A DNA stretch of 64,000 nucleotides from Gordonibacter sp. 28C. GTDB lineage: Bacteria; Actinomycetota; Coriobacteriia; Coriobacteriales; Eggerthellaceae. Position 1 is the first letter of the stretch; the number at the start of each line of letters is the position of its first letter. The position numbers and the translations under genes are program-made. Below are positions 1 to 7,851 of the stretch, piece by piece. Below the pieces are notes generated by a model. That model made no database searches and was not told the origin of the DNA. It was given only the letters and a program-made list of their open reading frames with translations. Where the stretch lies: positions 124,001 to 188,000 of the forward strand of contig NZ_PPTR01000007.1 in NCBI RefSeq assembly GCF_003339845.1, given 5' to 3'.

Positions 1-1971
1 GCGGTCGAAGTCGCTTGCGTACAGGCGCCGGTCGGCGTCGAGCACCACCACCTCGTCGAACTCGAGCCCCTTCGCCATGGTCACCGAGGCGATGGACGCG
101 CCGCCGAGGTACCCGCCGCTCTCGGGCGCGAGCAGCTGCACGTCCCATCGATCGCGCAGAAGCTCGTGGTAGCGGCGCGCCAGGTCGTCGGTCTTGCACA
201 CGATGCCGAGCGTCTTGCGGCCGCCCGCCTCGAACGCCGCCAGCGCCTCCTCTATGCGCGCGAGCACCTCGGCCGTGTTCGCGCACCCCACGATGCGCGG
301 CTCCTCGCCGTGGCGCTCCACCGCCTCCAAGCCGGAGACGGGCTTCACCCGCCGTGCCAGCGCCATGATCTCGCAGGTCGACCGGTAGCTGCGCACGAGC
401 TTCGCCACGCGGGCTCCTCCGTAGACGGCCGCCACGTCCGCAAGCTCCGCGCGGTTTCCGTCGTCGACCGACTGGTGGAAGTCGCCCAGCACGGTCTTCT
501 CGCAGGGGAACATCCGGGCCACGGCGCGGTGCTGCACGGGGGTCAAATCCTGCATCTCGTCCACCACGAGGTGCCTGACGTCCGCGAAGGCCCCCAAGCC
601 CCGGAAGGCGGCGCGGCACAGCACGAGGGGGCAGGCGTCCTCCCATTCCACCCTCCGTCCGGCCGACGGCTTGAGCAGGTCCGCCTCGCCGCGCTCGCGC
701 AGGAACAGGCGGTAGAGCGCGAGCTCGTCCTTCGCTCGGAGCATGCCCGCCAGCTTGCGGCGCACATCGCCTTTCGTGGGCAGGGCGAGCCGGTCGCGCC
801 CCACCGCGCGGGCGTCGAGGTCCCGTGCCACGTCGCCGGCCACGAGGGCGATCCGCTCGAATACGGGCAGGCCGCCGTAGCGGCGGTAACGCTCTTCCAG
901 CCAAACACCCTCCACGACCCGGCGGCCGAAGGCGATGTCGGCCCCTTCGAACAGGTCGTCGGCCGCACGGGAGAGGAAGGCCTCGAGCTCCCGGGCGAAC
1001 GCGACCTCGCCCTTGCGCCGCGCGCGGCGGCGGTGGTCCTCGTCGCCGTCGTCCACGGCCGGCCGGGACGCCTCCACGGCCACCGCGCCTCCCAGCTCCT
1101 TTTCAACCGCCTCGCGCAGGCTCAGGTTGACGATGGGCTCCTCCCCTAGCTCCGGCAGCACGCGTGACACGTAGTCGGAGAATACCCGGTTCGGCGAGAG
1201 GATGGCCACCGACTTCGACGTCAGGCGCCCGCGCTGGCGGTAGAGCAGGTAGGCCACCCGATGCAGCGCGATGGATGTTTTGCCCGATCCCGCCACCCCT
1301 TGGATGACCAGGGTGCCGGGGTCCTCGTCACGGATGAGCGCGTTCTGCTCCTTTTGGATGGAGGCGACGATGGATCGCATCTCGCCGTTCGACGTACGGG
1401 AAAGCTCGTACTGCAGCACGTCGTCGCGCACGCTGGAGCCGCTGTCCACCGCGTGGACGAGCCGGCCTTCCTCCACCGTTATCTGCCGCTTGAGCGCGAG
1501 CGTGCCCTCGATGCGCCCCGACGGCGCGTCGAAATGCGCGGGTCCGGGCTCGAAGTCGTAGAACAGGCCCGCCACGGGCGACCGCCAGTCCGACACGACC
1601 GCCCGCCCGCCGAAGCTGAACGAGAACCTCCCCACGTAGTTCGCCATGGGGGCGGCCCCTTCGCCGGCCGCGAAATCGACGCGCGCGAAGTAGGGCGAGT
1701 CGAGCAGCTTGCGCAGGCGCGCGGCGGCGTCGTGCGACCGCGCCGCGCGGCGATCCTCCTCGTTCAGCGCAAGCTCGTTTTGGAAGCTCTCGCTCGGGTC
1801 GATCTCGCCCCGGTACTCGGCCAGATAGCGCTTGGCCTCGCGGTATCCTCCCTCGATCCGCTCGTGCAGCCCCTCGGCGCCCTCGAGGGCGGCGCGAAGC
1901 AGCTCCAGCGTCTCGGCGAGGCGCGCCCGCTCCTCGTCTGCAATGCTCCCGTTCTCGAATCCTCCGCTCAC
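1..1971 (-). CDS. HelD/UvrD-like superfamily 1 helicase (3' end outside window)
   Basis: An open frame of 657 codons runs off the left edge, so the C-terminus is missing. It has the layout of HelD, the ATPase that removes or recycles stalled RNA polymerase: a charged, probably coiled-coil N-terminus (about residues 1-110), then a UvrD-like ATPase. The Walker A motif reads IQGVAGSGKTSIALHR and the late helicase motif KGLEFDEVVVLDADR is near the window edge. The GTG start overlaps the TGA of the AraC-type gene by 4 bp (GTGA), so the two are probably translationally coupled. HelD proteins are usually about 700-760 residues, so little is missing. A general UvrD/Rep DNA helicase is the main alternative. 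Confidence 0.85.
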   Translation of the reverse strand, partial: MSGGFENGSIADEERARLAETLELLRAALEGAEGLHERIEGGYREAKRYLAEYRGEIDPSESFQNELALNEEDRRAARSHDAAARLRKLLDSPYFARVDFAAGEGAAPMANYVGRFSFSFGGRAVVSDWRSPVAGLFYDFEPGPAHFDAPSGRIEGTLALKRQITVEEGRLVHAVDSGSSVRDDVLQYELSRTSNGEMRSIVASIQKEQNALIRDEDPGTLVIQGVAGSGKTSIALHRVAYLLYRQRGRLTSKSVAILSPNRVFSDYVSRVLPELGEEPIVNLSLREAVEKELGGAVAVEASRPAVDDGDEDHRRRARRKGEVAFARELEAFLSRAADDLFEGADIAFGRRVVEGVWLEERYRRYGGLPVFERIALVAGDVARDLDARAVGRDRLALPTKGDVRRKLAGMLRAKDELALYRLFLRERGEADLLKPSAGRRVEWEDACPLVLCRAAFRGLGAFADVRHLVVDEMQDLTPVQHRAVARMFPCEKTVLGDFHQSVDDGNRAELADVAAVYGGARVAKLVRSYRSTCEIMALARRVKPVSGLEAVERHGEEPRIVGCANTAEVLARIEEALAAFEAGGRKTLGIVCKTDDLARRYHELLRDRWDVQLLAPESGGYLGGASIASVTMAKGLEFDEVVVLDADRRLYASDFDR

Positions 1972-2849
1972 CGAACGTCGCCCCCTTCGCGTTCTTCTTC
2001 CCGACGCGCGGCGGCGCGAAGCACGAACCGCTGGACGGGGTAGCCGAACTCCTCCGCCATATCGGCCGCCTCGAAGCCGATCTCCTCGAGACGGCGGCGA
2101 TGGCCCGTGTCGGCGCGGTCGCCCGCCCGGTACGTCGCTATGGTCAGATCGCGCCCCGGCACTTCGTCCCGGACGGCTTCGACAAGCGTGCACGCCACGC
2201 CCGAAGCGCGGCGATGCTGCGGATGCACCGCCAGAAAGTCGATGCTGCCGCGTTCCCTCGTGAAGGCCGCCGCTCCCGCGAGGGACGCCGAACCCGGTTC
2301 GCGCGCGACGAGCGCGCAGCCGCGATCTATGGCGCGACGCAGCCACGCTTCGTGCTCGTCCTCGTCCAAGCACGGGAAATTGTCCACGGCGAACCGCAGG
2401 AGCTCCATCCACGCCGCGACGTCGGAGAGCGCCGCGCGCTCGACCGTCCAGACGTCCGCGCCCTTCCCCGCCCGCAGCGCCGAGGAGCGCAAGCTGAACG
2501 GGAGTTGGAGCGGGTAAAACGAGCCGCGCGCTCGGTACCGCGCGGGAGGAACCTTGTAGAGCGCCGTGAACGCCGCGGAGAACGTCTGCTGGTTGTCGTA
2601 GCCGGCCTCGCGGGCGATGTCCACGATCGGGCGCTCCGATCGCGCGAGCGCGAAGGCGGCCTCCGTCAGGCGCCTACGCGAAACGTAGGCGTGGACGGTC
2701 ATGCCCGTCACCTCGCCGAACAGGCGATGCAGGTGGAATTTCGAGTATCCGGCGGCGCGCGCGACCTCGTCCAGATCGAGCTTCCCGCCCAGATGCGCTT
2801 CGATGTGTGCTATGGCCCGCTCCACCGCGCGCAGGTTCGTCGACTCCAT
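1968..2849 (-). CDS. AraC-family regulator fused to a GNAT acetyltransferase domain
   Basis: A 293-residue protein. Residues 1-110 are an AraC/XylS DNA-binding domain with two helix-turn-helix units (AGYSKFHLHRLFGEVTG and the EAGYDNQQTFSAAF second recognition region). The C-terminal half (about 130-280) is a GNAT-type N-acetyltransferase with the acetyl-CoA loop region IDFLAVHPQHRRASGVA. I chose this ATG because GGAAGGAGG lies just upstream; an earlier in-frame ATG lacks such a site. The stop overlaps the helicase start. The target promoter and the acetyl acceptor are unknown. AraC regulators usually carry a ligand-binding domain, so an enzymatic partner domain is less usual. Confidence 0.82.
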   Translation of the reverse strand: MESTNLRAVERAIAHIEAHLGGKLDLDEVARAAGYSKFHLHRLFGEVTGMTVHAYVSRRRLTEAAFALARSERPIVDIAREAGYDNQQTFSAAFTALYKVPPARYRARGSFYPLQLPFSLRSSALRAGKGADVWTVERAALSDVAAWMELLRFAVDNFPCLDEDEHEAWLRRAIDRGCALVAREPGSASLAGAAAFTRERGSIDFLAVHPQHRRASGVACTLVEAVRDEVPGRDLTIATYRAGDRADTGHRRRLEEIGFEAADMAEEFGYPVQRFVLRAAARREEEREGGDVR

Positions 2850-3013
2850 GCTCCTCCTTCCGTTTCGACCCGGATGCTCCATTGAACCAGAACGGCGGGC
2901 GGCGCGTCTCTACTTTTCTTGCTCTGTTGCCGAAACCGGACGGGATGCGAAAGCGCCCGCCGGAAACGGCGGGCGCGGAGGCGTCGATGCGCGGGACGGG
3001 GCTTTCCCCGCCC

Positions 3014-3685
3014 TCAGCGCACCTCGTAGCGGCGGGAAGCCGCCCAGGCCGCGAGCAGGCCGAGCGCGGCCACCGCGGCGAACAACATAAAGGGGTTCGC
3101 TAGACTCGTCCCCGGGGCCAGGGCGAACAACCAGGTCCATCCGTCGGCGATCGCCCAGGGGCCAAGCTGGCCCACCGCGAAAAGGAGCGCGACAGTCACG
3201 ATCACGACGCGTCGCGTGCCGAAGCGCATCTGCAGGGCCGCGAACGCGAGGCCCAACGCCGCAGTCGCGGCGCAGCCCAGGAACGTGAACAGGAAGTCGA
3301 GCAGCGGGCCGTTCTGGGGCCCGTACGTCATCAGGAACAGGGACTGCCCGAGCGGCCAGAACGGCACGAACGCGGCGCACACCGCCTCGACCGCGGCCAA
3401 GAACAGGCAGACCGCCCCCAGCGACACAACCGAGCTCACGATCGTCTGGGAGCGCGTGAGCCCCATCCGCATCAGGAACCGCACGCCGTCCGAGAACGTG
3501 GCCAGCGCGAGCAGCGGCATGAGGACGTAGGGCAGAAAGCCCAAGCTCGGCAACGTCATCTGCGCGACTCGTGAAAAGCTGAGCAGATTGAAGACTACGA
3601 TGATGGCACCGACGATCAGGCAGAACGCCGCCGCGCCCTGCACGAGCTCGACCGCTTGGTAGCGGATGGCCGCTTTGAGCTTCAT
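3014..3685 (-). CDS. ABC transporter membrane protein (ABC-2 type)
   Basis: A 223-residue integral membrane protein with about six hydrophobic segments (for example residues 17-34, 47-65, 85-108 and 137-158), the size of permeases paired with YtrA-regulated ATPases. It starts 4 bp after the ATPase stop and is the last gene of the regulator-ATPase-permease unit. It presumably forms the membrane channel driven by the upstream ATPase. The substrate cannot be told from sequence; related systems in Firmicutes respond to cell-wall or peptide stress, but that is family knowledge, not evidence here. Confidence 0.78.
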   Translation of the reverse strand: MKLKAAIRYQAVELVQGAAAFCLIVGAIIVVFNLLSFSRVAQMTLPSLGFLPYVLMPLLALATFSDGVRFLMRMGLTRSQTIVSSVVSLGAVCLFLAAVEAVCAAFVPFWPLGQSLFLMTYGPQNGPLLDFLFTFLGCAATAALGLAFAALQMRFGTRRVVIVTVALLFAVGQLGPWAIADGWTWLFALAPGTSLANPFMLFAAVAALGLLAAWAASRRYEVR

Positions 3686-3689
3686 GAGA

Positions 3690-4547
3690 TCACTCCCCTT
3701 TCCCGGTCAGTTCCACGAACAGCTTCTGCAGGCTCATGGGCGCCACGTCCAGCCGATCGGTCAAGCGCTCGCGCACGGGCTCGCCCTGCACGTACGCCAT
3801 CGCCAGGCTGCCCAGCTCGTCGATGCCGAGCACCTCGAGCCCCTCGCAGTACGCCCGCACGTCCTCCGCGCGCCCCGACACGCTGTAGCCGCTCGCGCGC
3901 AGCTCGTCGGCCGAGGCGGCCATGAGCAGCCGACCCTCGTCGATGATGGCCACGCGCTCCACGATGGCGGCCACCTCCTCGATGAGGTGCGTGGCCACGA
4001 CCACCGTGCGCCCGCGCTCGAGGTAGTCCTCCATCAGAAGCCGGTAGAACAGCTCGCGGTGGGCGGCGTCCAGACCCAGCACCGGCTCGTCGAGCAGCAG
4101 GTAGTCCACGTCGAGCGCGAGCGCCAACACCAGCTGGCAGATGGAGCGGTAGCCGGTGGAGAGCGCGCCCGTCTTCGCCTTGACGTCCAACTCGAACGCT
4201 TTGGCGAGCCGCAGCGCGCGCTTCGCGTCGAACCCCTCGTGGAAGCGGCCCATGTGCCCGATGAGGTCGTCCACGTACATGGACAGGGGGATCATCCGCA
4301 CGTCGCCGGTACAGAACACCTTCGCCAGCGCGCGGGGATTGTCCGTGACGGGCTCGCCGTCCACCAGAACCTGCCCGCTCGTGGGGATCAGGCGGTTCGA
4401 CGCGATGCCCAGAAGCGTGGTCTTGCCCGCGCCGTTGCGGCCGAGCAGCGCGTGGATCTTGCCGTGCTCGAAGGACAGCGTCACGTCGTCGAGCGCCGTC
4501 GTTTTGCCGAAGCGCTTCGTCAGATGCTCGGCTCGCAGCTCACGCAT
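3690..4547 (-). CDS. ABC transporter ATP-binding protein (YtrB-like)
   Basis: A 285-residue ABC ATPase that would hydrolyse ATP in the cytoplasm to drive the adjacent membrane protein. Walker A is GRNGAGKTTLLG (residues 36-47), the region before Walker B contains the signature-like LSTGYRSICQLVLALALDVD, and Walker B is YLLLDEPVLGLD. The signature is the degenerate LSTGYR rather than LSGGQ, which is common in this exporter family. The gene overlaps the GntR regulator stop by 8 bp and is followed by the permease after 4 bp, so all three form one operon. Confidence 0.88.
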   Translation of the reverse strand: MRELRAEHLTKRFGKTTALDDVTLSFEHGKIHALLGRNGAGKTTLLGIASNRLIPTSGQVLVDGEPVTDNPRALAKVFCTGDVRMIPLSMYVDDLIGHMGRFHEGFDAKRALRLAKAFELDVKAKTGALSTGYRSICQLVLALALDVDYLLLDEPVLGLDAAHRELFYRLLMEDYLERGRTVVVATHLIEEVAAIVERVAIIDEGRLLMAASADELRASGYSVSGRAEDVRAYCEGLEVLGIDELGSLAMAYVQGEPVRERLTDRLDVAPMSLQKLFVELTGKGE

Positions 4548-4911
4548 GGTCGTATCCTTTCTCTATAAGGTCGATGACCTGCTGCTTCGTCAGGCCGAGC
4601 TTCTTCGCTTCGGCCACGAGCGCCACCACGAAGCGCTCGTCGAAGGCGCTTTGCCGCTTCGCGCGCACTTTCTCGGCGGCCCCCGTCTGAACGTACATGC
4701 CCATCCCCCTTCTCTTGTAGATGATGCCCTCGTCCACGAGGATGTTCATGCCCTTCAGCACGGTGTGCGGGTTGATGCCGAGCAGCGCGGACAGCTCGTT
4801 GGTCGAAGGGATGCGGTCCCCCTCGGCGTAGACGCCCGTGAAGATATCCTCTTCTATCTGCTCGGCTATCTGGATGAACAGGGGCACGTCTTTGGTCGGA
4901 TCGATGTTCAT
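4540..4911 (-). CDS. GntR-family regulator, YtrA subfamily
   Basis: A 123-residue protein with an N-terminal GntR winged helix (DVPLFIQIAEQIEEDIFTG, GDRIPSTNELSALLGINPHTV) and a short C-terminal dimerisation helix, as in the YtrA subfamily. The ATG was chosen because GAGAGGAGGGG lies 9-10 bases upstream; longer versions would translate the operator. It leads the ABC exporter operon and overlaps the ATPase start by 8 bp. A perfect inverted repeat sits at the predicted transcription start, so autorepression of the whole unit is likely. The inducer is unknown. Confidence 0.88.
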   Translation of the reverse strand: MNIDPTKDVPLFIQIAEQIEEDIFTGVYAEGDRIPSTNELSALLGINPHTVLKGMNILVDEGIIYKRRGMGMYVQTGAAEKVRAKRQSAFDERFVVALVAEAKKLGLTKQQVIDLIEKGYDHA

Positions 4912-4953
4912 GCGGCCACGCCCCTCCTCTCGTCTCGCTTTGTTACTTACTTT

Positions 4954-4971
4954 GTTAGTTGAGTAACTAAC
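4954..4971 (-). promoter_or_regulatory. Operator-like inverted repeat for the GntR regulator
   Basis: GTTAGTT-GAGT-AACTAAC is a perfect 7-bp dyad with a 4-bp spacer. It lies immediately downstream of the -10 box, over the expected transcription start of the GntR-ABC operon. That is where a repressor would block initiation. Assignment to this regulator is inferred from position. Confidence 0.6.
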
Positions 4972-4975
4972 TAGC

Positions 4976-5004
4976 ATTGTAAGCAATCAAAAAAGCGAAG
5001 TCAA
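4976..5004 (-). promoter_or_regulatory. Sigma-70-type promoter of the GntR-ABC exporter operon
   Basis: On the minus strand TTGACT (5004-4999) and TACAAT (4981-4976) are separated by exactly 17 bp, close to the sigma-70 consensus. The operator-like dyad begins 4 bases after the -10 box. Confidence 0.75.
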
Positions 5005-5236
5005 CGGAAAGCAGCGGTTTCGTCGCGCGATTAATCAAAGAAAGCGGCGCGCTTCGCTAAAGAGAGCGGAACGATTCGGAAAGCGCCTCGCCGATTCTTG
5101 GAAAAGCGGTTTGCGGCTTGAAAAGCGGCTCGCTTCGAGTGGATGCCAGAAAGTACCTAAAAGTACATAAAGACGCTAAAGGGAACTAAAGGGACTGAGA
5201 ACGGCGTCGGAAAACGCCGGCCTTGGTAAAGCAGAG

Positions 5237-5252
5237 TGTTTCACGTGAAACA
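5237..5252. promoter_or_regulatory. parS: parS chromosome-segregation site
   Basis: TGTTTCACGTGAAACA is a perfect 16-bp palindrome identical to the widely conserved ParB/Spo0J binding site. It lies in non-coding DNA, as many parS sites do. ParB nucleates here and spreads, and ParA/SMC then act on the complex. The parA and parB genes are not in this window. No second copy of the 16-mer was noticed here. Confidence 0.9.
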
Positions 5253-5339
5253 TTTGTTCGTAATATGAACAGGCGGTGACGAGGGAAACGATGTGGAATA
5301 CTTCACAGCGGAAAAGAGACGGTTCGCGATGACGAAGAC

Positions 5340-5382
5340 CCGGACGATTCGTTTTTTCATTCCGAAAAAACGAATCGTCCGG
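5340..5382. repeat. Perfect 19-bp stem with 5-base loop
   Basis: Left arm 5340-5358 (starts CCGGACGATTCG, ends TTTTTTC), loop ATTCC, right arm 5364-5382, no mismatches. The T6/A6 tracts are inside the stem, so it is not a standard terminator. It may be a protein-binding or replication-associated hairpin; function unknown. Confidence 0.7.
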
Positions 5383-5484
5383 ATTTCGCGCGTACGGACG
5401 GATGCTTAGATATTCGATTTCGAGCCGCTTTGCATTTCCGAGTCGCTTCGAGTTTTGGAGCTTTTCGAAACACGGCGGCGGAAC

Positions 5485-5511
5485 GCAAAAGCCCGCCGTG
5501 AAGGGCGGGCT
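5485..5511 (-). terminator. Intrinsic terminator after the YceD-like gene
   Basis: Read on the minus strand, AGCCCGCC-CTTCAC-GGCGGGCT is followed by TTTTGC. It lies 41 bases after the stop of the YceD-like gene and would end that two-gene transcript. Confidence 0.75.
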
Positions 5512-5551
5512 CGGGATCGATGCTCTGCGCGAAAACGCTCGACTTCGTCGC

Positions 5552-6103
5552 TCAGTTCTGGTCGAACGGGAAGTCCTTCAGCACGGCAAAGGGGCTTGGA
5601 GGGACGTCGTCGTCGGGTTCGACGGCGGGCTCGCAACCGCAGGGACCCTCGTTGAGGTTCGCGCCGCAGGTGGGGCACAGGCCCAGGCAGTCGTCGTCGC
5701 ACAGCGGCACGAGCGGGAACTCCAGCAGCAGCGCCGCGCGGATGAGCGGTTCCAAGTCGATGACGTCGTCCTCGGGCAGCACGTCGAACTCGTCGTCGTC
5801 CATGTCGTCGGGCGCTTCCTTCTCGGAGTCGATCAGGAAGTAGCCTTCGATCTCGCCCGTCACGGAAAACGAGAACTCGTCGACGCAGCGCGCGCAGGAC
5901 GTCTTCGCCTCCCCCTCCACGGTGCCGGTCACCAGCAGGGCGTCTCCCGTGTTCGTGACGTCCACCTGCCAGTCCAGCGGACCCTCGAAGTCGTACAGGT
6001 CGGGGCCGGCCTTCATGACGGGCACGGCGAGCGTTCCCTCAAAATGAGAGCTCTCCGCAGGCGCGAAGAGCTCGGAAGGTATATGGATGCGCGTCGCTTC
6101 CAT
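5552..6103 (-). CDS. YceD-like DUF177 protein
   Basis: A 183-residue DUF177 protein, the family that includes E. coli YceD and has been linked to 23S rRNA accumulation. It has the family's cysteine motifs: TSCARCVDEF near the middle and a C-terminal zinc-binding-like cluster (CDDDCLGLCPTCG...CGC). A very acidic segment (about residues 95-120) separates them. Its ATG overlaps the TAA of the upstream coiled-coil gene by one base (TAATG). The usual partner rpmF does not follow; a terminator does instead. Confidence 0.8.
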   Translation of the reverse strand: MEATRIHIPSELFAPAESSHFEGTLAVPVMKAGPDLYDFEGPLDWQVDVTNTGDALLVTGTVEGEAKTSCARCVDEFSFSVTGEIEGYFLIDSEKEAPDDMDDDEFDVLPEDDVIDLEPLIRAALLLEFPLVPLCDDDCLGLCPTCGANLNEGPCGCEPAVEPDDDVPPSPFAVLKDFPFDQN

Positions 6104-6576
6104 TAGCGACCTGCGGCGAGGGAGTTTGCGTTGAGGCGGTCACGGCAGCGGCGCACGTTGTTCAGCAGCGTGTCGAGGCTCGTCTCCACGTGGCCGAACA
6201 CCTCGTCGGCGTAGTCCTCCGCCCCGGCGCGCGTCTGGCGCTCCAGCTCGCGGGCGTCGGCGAGGATCTGGTCGGCCTGCTGCTGGGAGATGCGGACGAT
6301 CTCCTGCTCGCTGGCGATGGTCATGGCCTGGCTGCGCGCGTCTTCGATCATGCGGTTGGCCTCGGCCTCGGCATCGTCGAGAAGGCTCTGGCGCTCGCGC
6401 ACGATCTGGCGCGCCTGCGCGAACTCGCTCGGGAACGTGTCGCGGATCTCGTCCATGATCTCGAACGCCGCGGCTATGTCGACTTGGCGCAAATTGCTCT
6501 TGCCGAAGACCGGCTTCGAGTCCTCGAGAAGTATCGAGAGCTCCTCAAGCAGCCCCAAGACTCCTGTTTCGTCCAT
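6103..6576 (-). CDS. Coiled-coil protein, DivIVA/AtpF-like
   Basis: A 157-residue hydrophilic protein without membrane segments. Residues 55-125 are a long predicted coiled coil rich in Ala, Glu, Arg and Gln (ARQIVRERQSLLDDAEAEA onward), a pattern often annotated as ATP-synthase B-like or DivIVA-like. I see no catalytic motif. The ATG follows GGAAGGAC at good spacing. It is translationally coupled to the YceD-like gene and driven by a promoter at 6658-6686. A role in cell envelope or division scaffolding is possible but unproven. Confidence 0.65.
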   Translation of the reverse strand: MDETGVLGLLEELSILLEDSKPVFGKSNLRQVDIAAAFEIMDEIRDTFPSEFAQARQIVRERQSLLDDAEAEANRMIEDARSQAMTIASEQEIVRISQQQADQILADARELERQTRAGAEDYADEVFGHVETSLDTLLNNVRRCRDRLNANSLAAGR

Positions 6577-6657
6577 GATTGTCCTTCCACCCAAGCGTGC
6601 TGCGTTTCAAGTGCGTTGGCGCTTCGCGATCGTCTTCCTGCGCGCATGCGTCAAAGT

Positions 6658-6686
6658 ATTCTAACAGGTTTGATCGGATTACCCAA
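6658..6686 (-). promoter_or_regulatory. Promoter of the coiled-coil/YceD-like pair
   Basis: On the minus strand TTGGGT (6686-6681) and TAGAAT (6663-6658) are 17 bp apart. The leader to the ATG is about 75 bases and shows no obvious structure. Confidence 0.6.
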
Positions 6687-6782
6687 CGTCAATGCACAAA
6701 GCGTGCACATTTTACCCGGTCGGAAGCCCTCCGATGCCTTTTCGTTGCCGCTTCGAAACCTAAAACGGGGAAACCGGCGGCC

Positions 6783-7262
6783 TTATCGGGCGAATTTCGC
6801 CTCAAGCGCGTTCTTGACGCAATCAGGCACGAAGCCGTTCACGTCGCCGCGCAGGCTCGCTATCTCGCGCACGATGGACGACGACAGGTACATGTACTGC
6901 GGGGGCGACATGATGAACAGCGTCTCGAGCTCCTGGTTCAACTGATAATTGAGAGCCGTCATCTGGAACTCGTACTCGAAGTCGGTGATGGCGCGCAGGC
7001 CCTTTATCACGACGGTGGCGTCCATGCGGGCGGCGAAGTCCACGAGCAGCTCGTCGAAGGGCTCCACGCGCACGTTGGGAAGATGGCTCGTGGCCTGGCG
7101 CACGAGCTGTGCGCGCTCCTCGAGCGTGAACAGCGGGTTCTTCTTGGGCGAGGCGGCCACGGCCACCACAACCTCGTCCACCAGCTGCGCGGCGCGCGTG
7201 ATGACGTCGAGGTGCCCGCTGGTGATGGGGTCGAACGTTCCGGGCGTGAGTGCACGTTTCAT
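6783..7262 (-). CDS. coaD: Phosphopantetheine adenylyltransferase
   Basis: A 159-residue enzyme that joins 4'-phosphopantetheine and ATP to make dephospho-CoA, the fourth step of CoA synthesis, in the cytoplasm. It has the nucleotidyltransferase signature TPGTFDPITSGHLDVI at the N-terminus, the substrate-binding IKGLRAITDFEYEFQM, and SSSIVREIASL near the C-terminus. Length is typical. It starts 6 bp after rsmD, a very common gene pair, and closes the asp23-fakA-recG-rsmD-coaD run. Confidence 0.97.
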   Translation of the reverse strand: MKRALTPGTFDPITSGHLDVITRAAQLVDEVVVAVAASPKKNPLFTLEERAQLVRQATSHLPNVRVEPFDELLVDFAARMDATVVIKGLRAITDFEYEFQMTALNYQLNQELETLFIMSPPQYMYLSSSIVREIASLRGDVNGFVPDCVKNALEAKFAR

Positions 7263-7268
7263 AACGGG

Positions 7269-7850
7269 TCAAAGCTCCTTCGGTCTGAGTAGGTCAACCA
7301 CAGTATCGCCGTACTTCTTGCGCGAGGCAAGCGCGAGCCCGCAGGCGGCGGCCGCTTCGTCCGCAGCCGCGCACGCGGCGGAACCGTGCTCGTACACCGC
7401 GAGCGCGTCCTGCGCCAGCGCGCCGGCGTCGGCGAGCCGCGCGACCATGCCCAGCACCTCGGCGGCCGCAAGCGCGTAGGGCGGGTCCAAAAACACGAGG
7501 TCGAAAGGCGGCCTCGCATGGACGGGCGGGTCTTTGAGCACGTCGGCGCGCTGGACGCGGGCGCGCCGCCCGTCCAGTCCGAGCGCCTTCGCGTTGCCGT
7601 CCGCCACGCGCGCCGCCGCGCCGTCACGCTCGTAGAAGCATGCGCTCGCGGCCCCGCGAGAAAGCGCCTCCAACCCGAGCGCGCCCGATCCGGCGAACGC
7701 GTCGAGCACCACGGCGCCGTCGAAGCCGCCGCGCGCGCTGTTCACGGCGCTCATGAGCGACTCCCGCACACGGTCGGTCGTGGGGCGCGTGCCCTCCCCT
7801 TTCGGCGCCTTGACGGTGCGCCCTTTGAACTCCCCTGCGATGATGCGCAT
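7269..7850 (-). CDS. rsmD: 16S rRNA (guanine966-N2)-methyltransferase
   Basis: A 193-residue Rossmann-fold methyltransferase that uses SAM to methylate G966 of 16S rRNA during 30S assembly. The N-terminal MRIIAGEFKGR is typical of RsmD, the SAM pocket is VLDAFAGSGALGLEALSRGA, and the N6-adenine/N2-guanine motif LVFLDPPYAL is present. It follows recG by 1 bp and precedes coaD by 6 bp. Confidence 0.95.
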   Translation of the reverse strand: MRIIAGEFKGRTVKAPKGEGTRPTTDRVRESLMSAVNSARGGFDGAVVLDAFAGSGALGLEALSRGAASACFYERDGAAARVADGNAKALGLDGRRARVQRADVLKDPPVHARPPFDLVFLDPPYALAAAEVLGMVARLADAGALAQDALAVYEHGSAACAAADEAAAACGLALASRKKYGDTVVDLLRPKEL

Positions 7851-7851
7851 G

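Larger units (their letters stand above)
5012..5482. other. Gene-free stretch with parS and a long hairpin
   Basis: No credible gene is seen between the exporter promoter and the YceD-gene terminator. The stretch is AT-richer than its neighbours and repetitive (several AAAGCGGC-like and AAAGTAC/AACTAAAGGGA-like direct repeats at about 5040-5200). It contains a perfect parS at 5237-5252 and a perfect 19-bp hairpin at 5340-5382, both listed separately. Confidence 0.6.

Noticed and set aside
5404-5551. rpmF after the YceD-like gene
   Set aside because: The usual neighbour L32 gene was looked for, but only a terminator and non-coding DNA follow.
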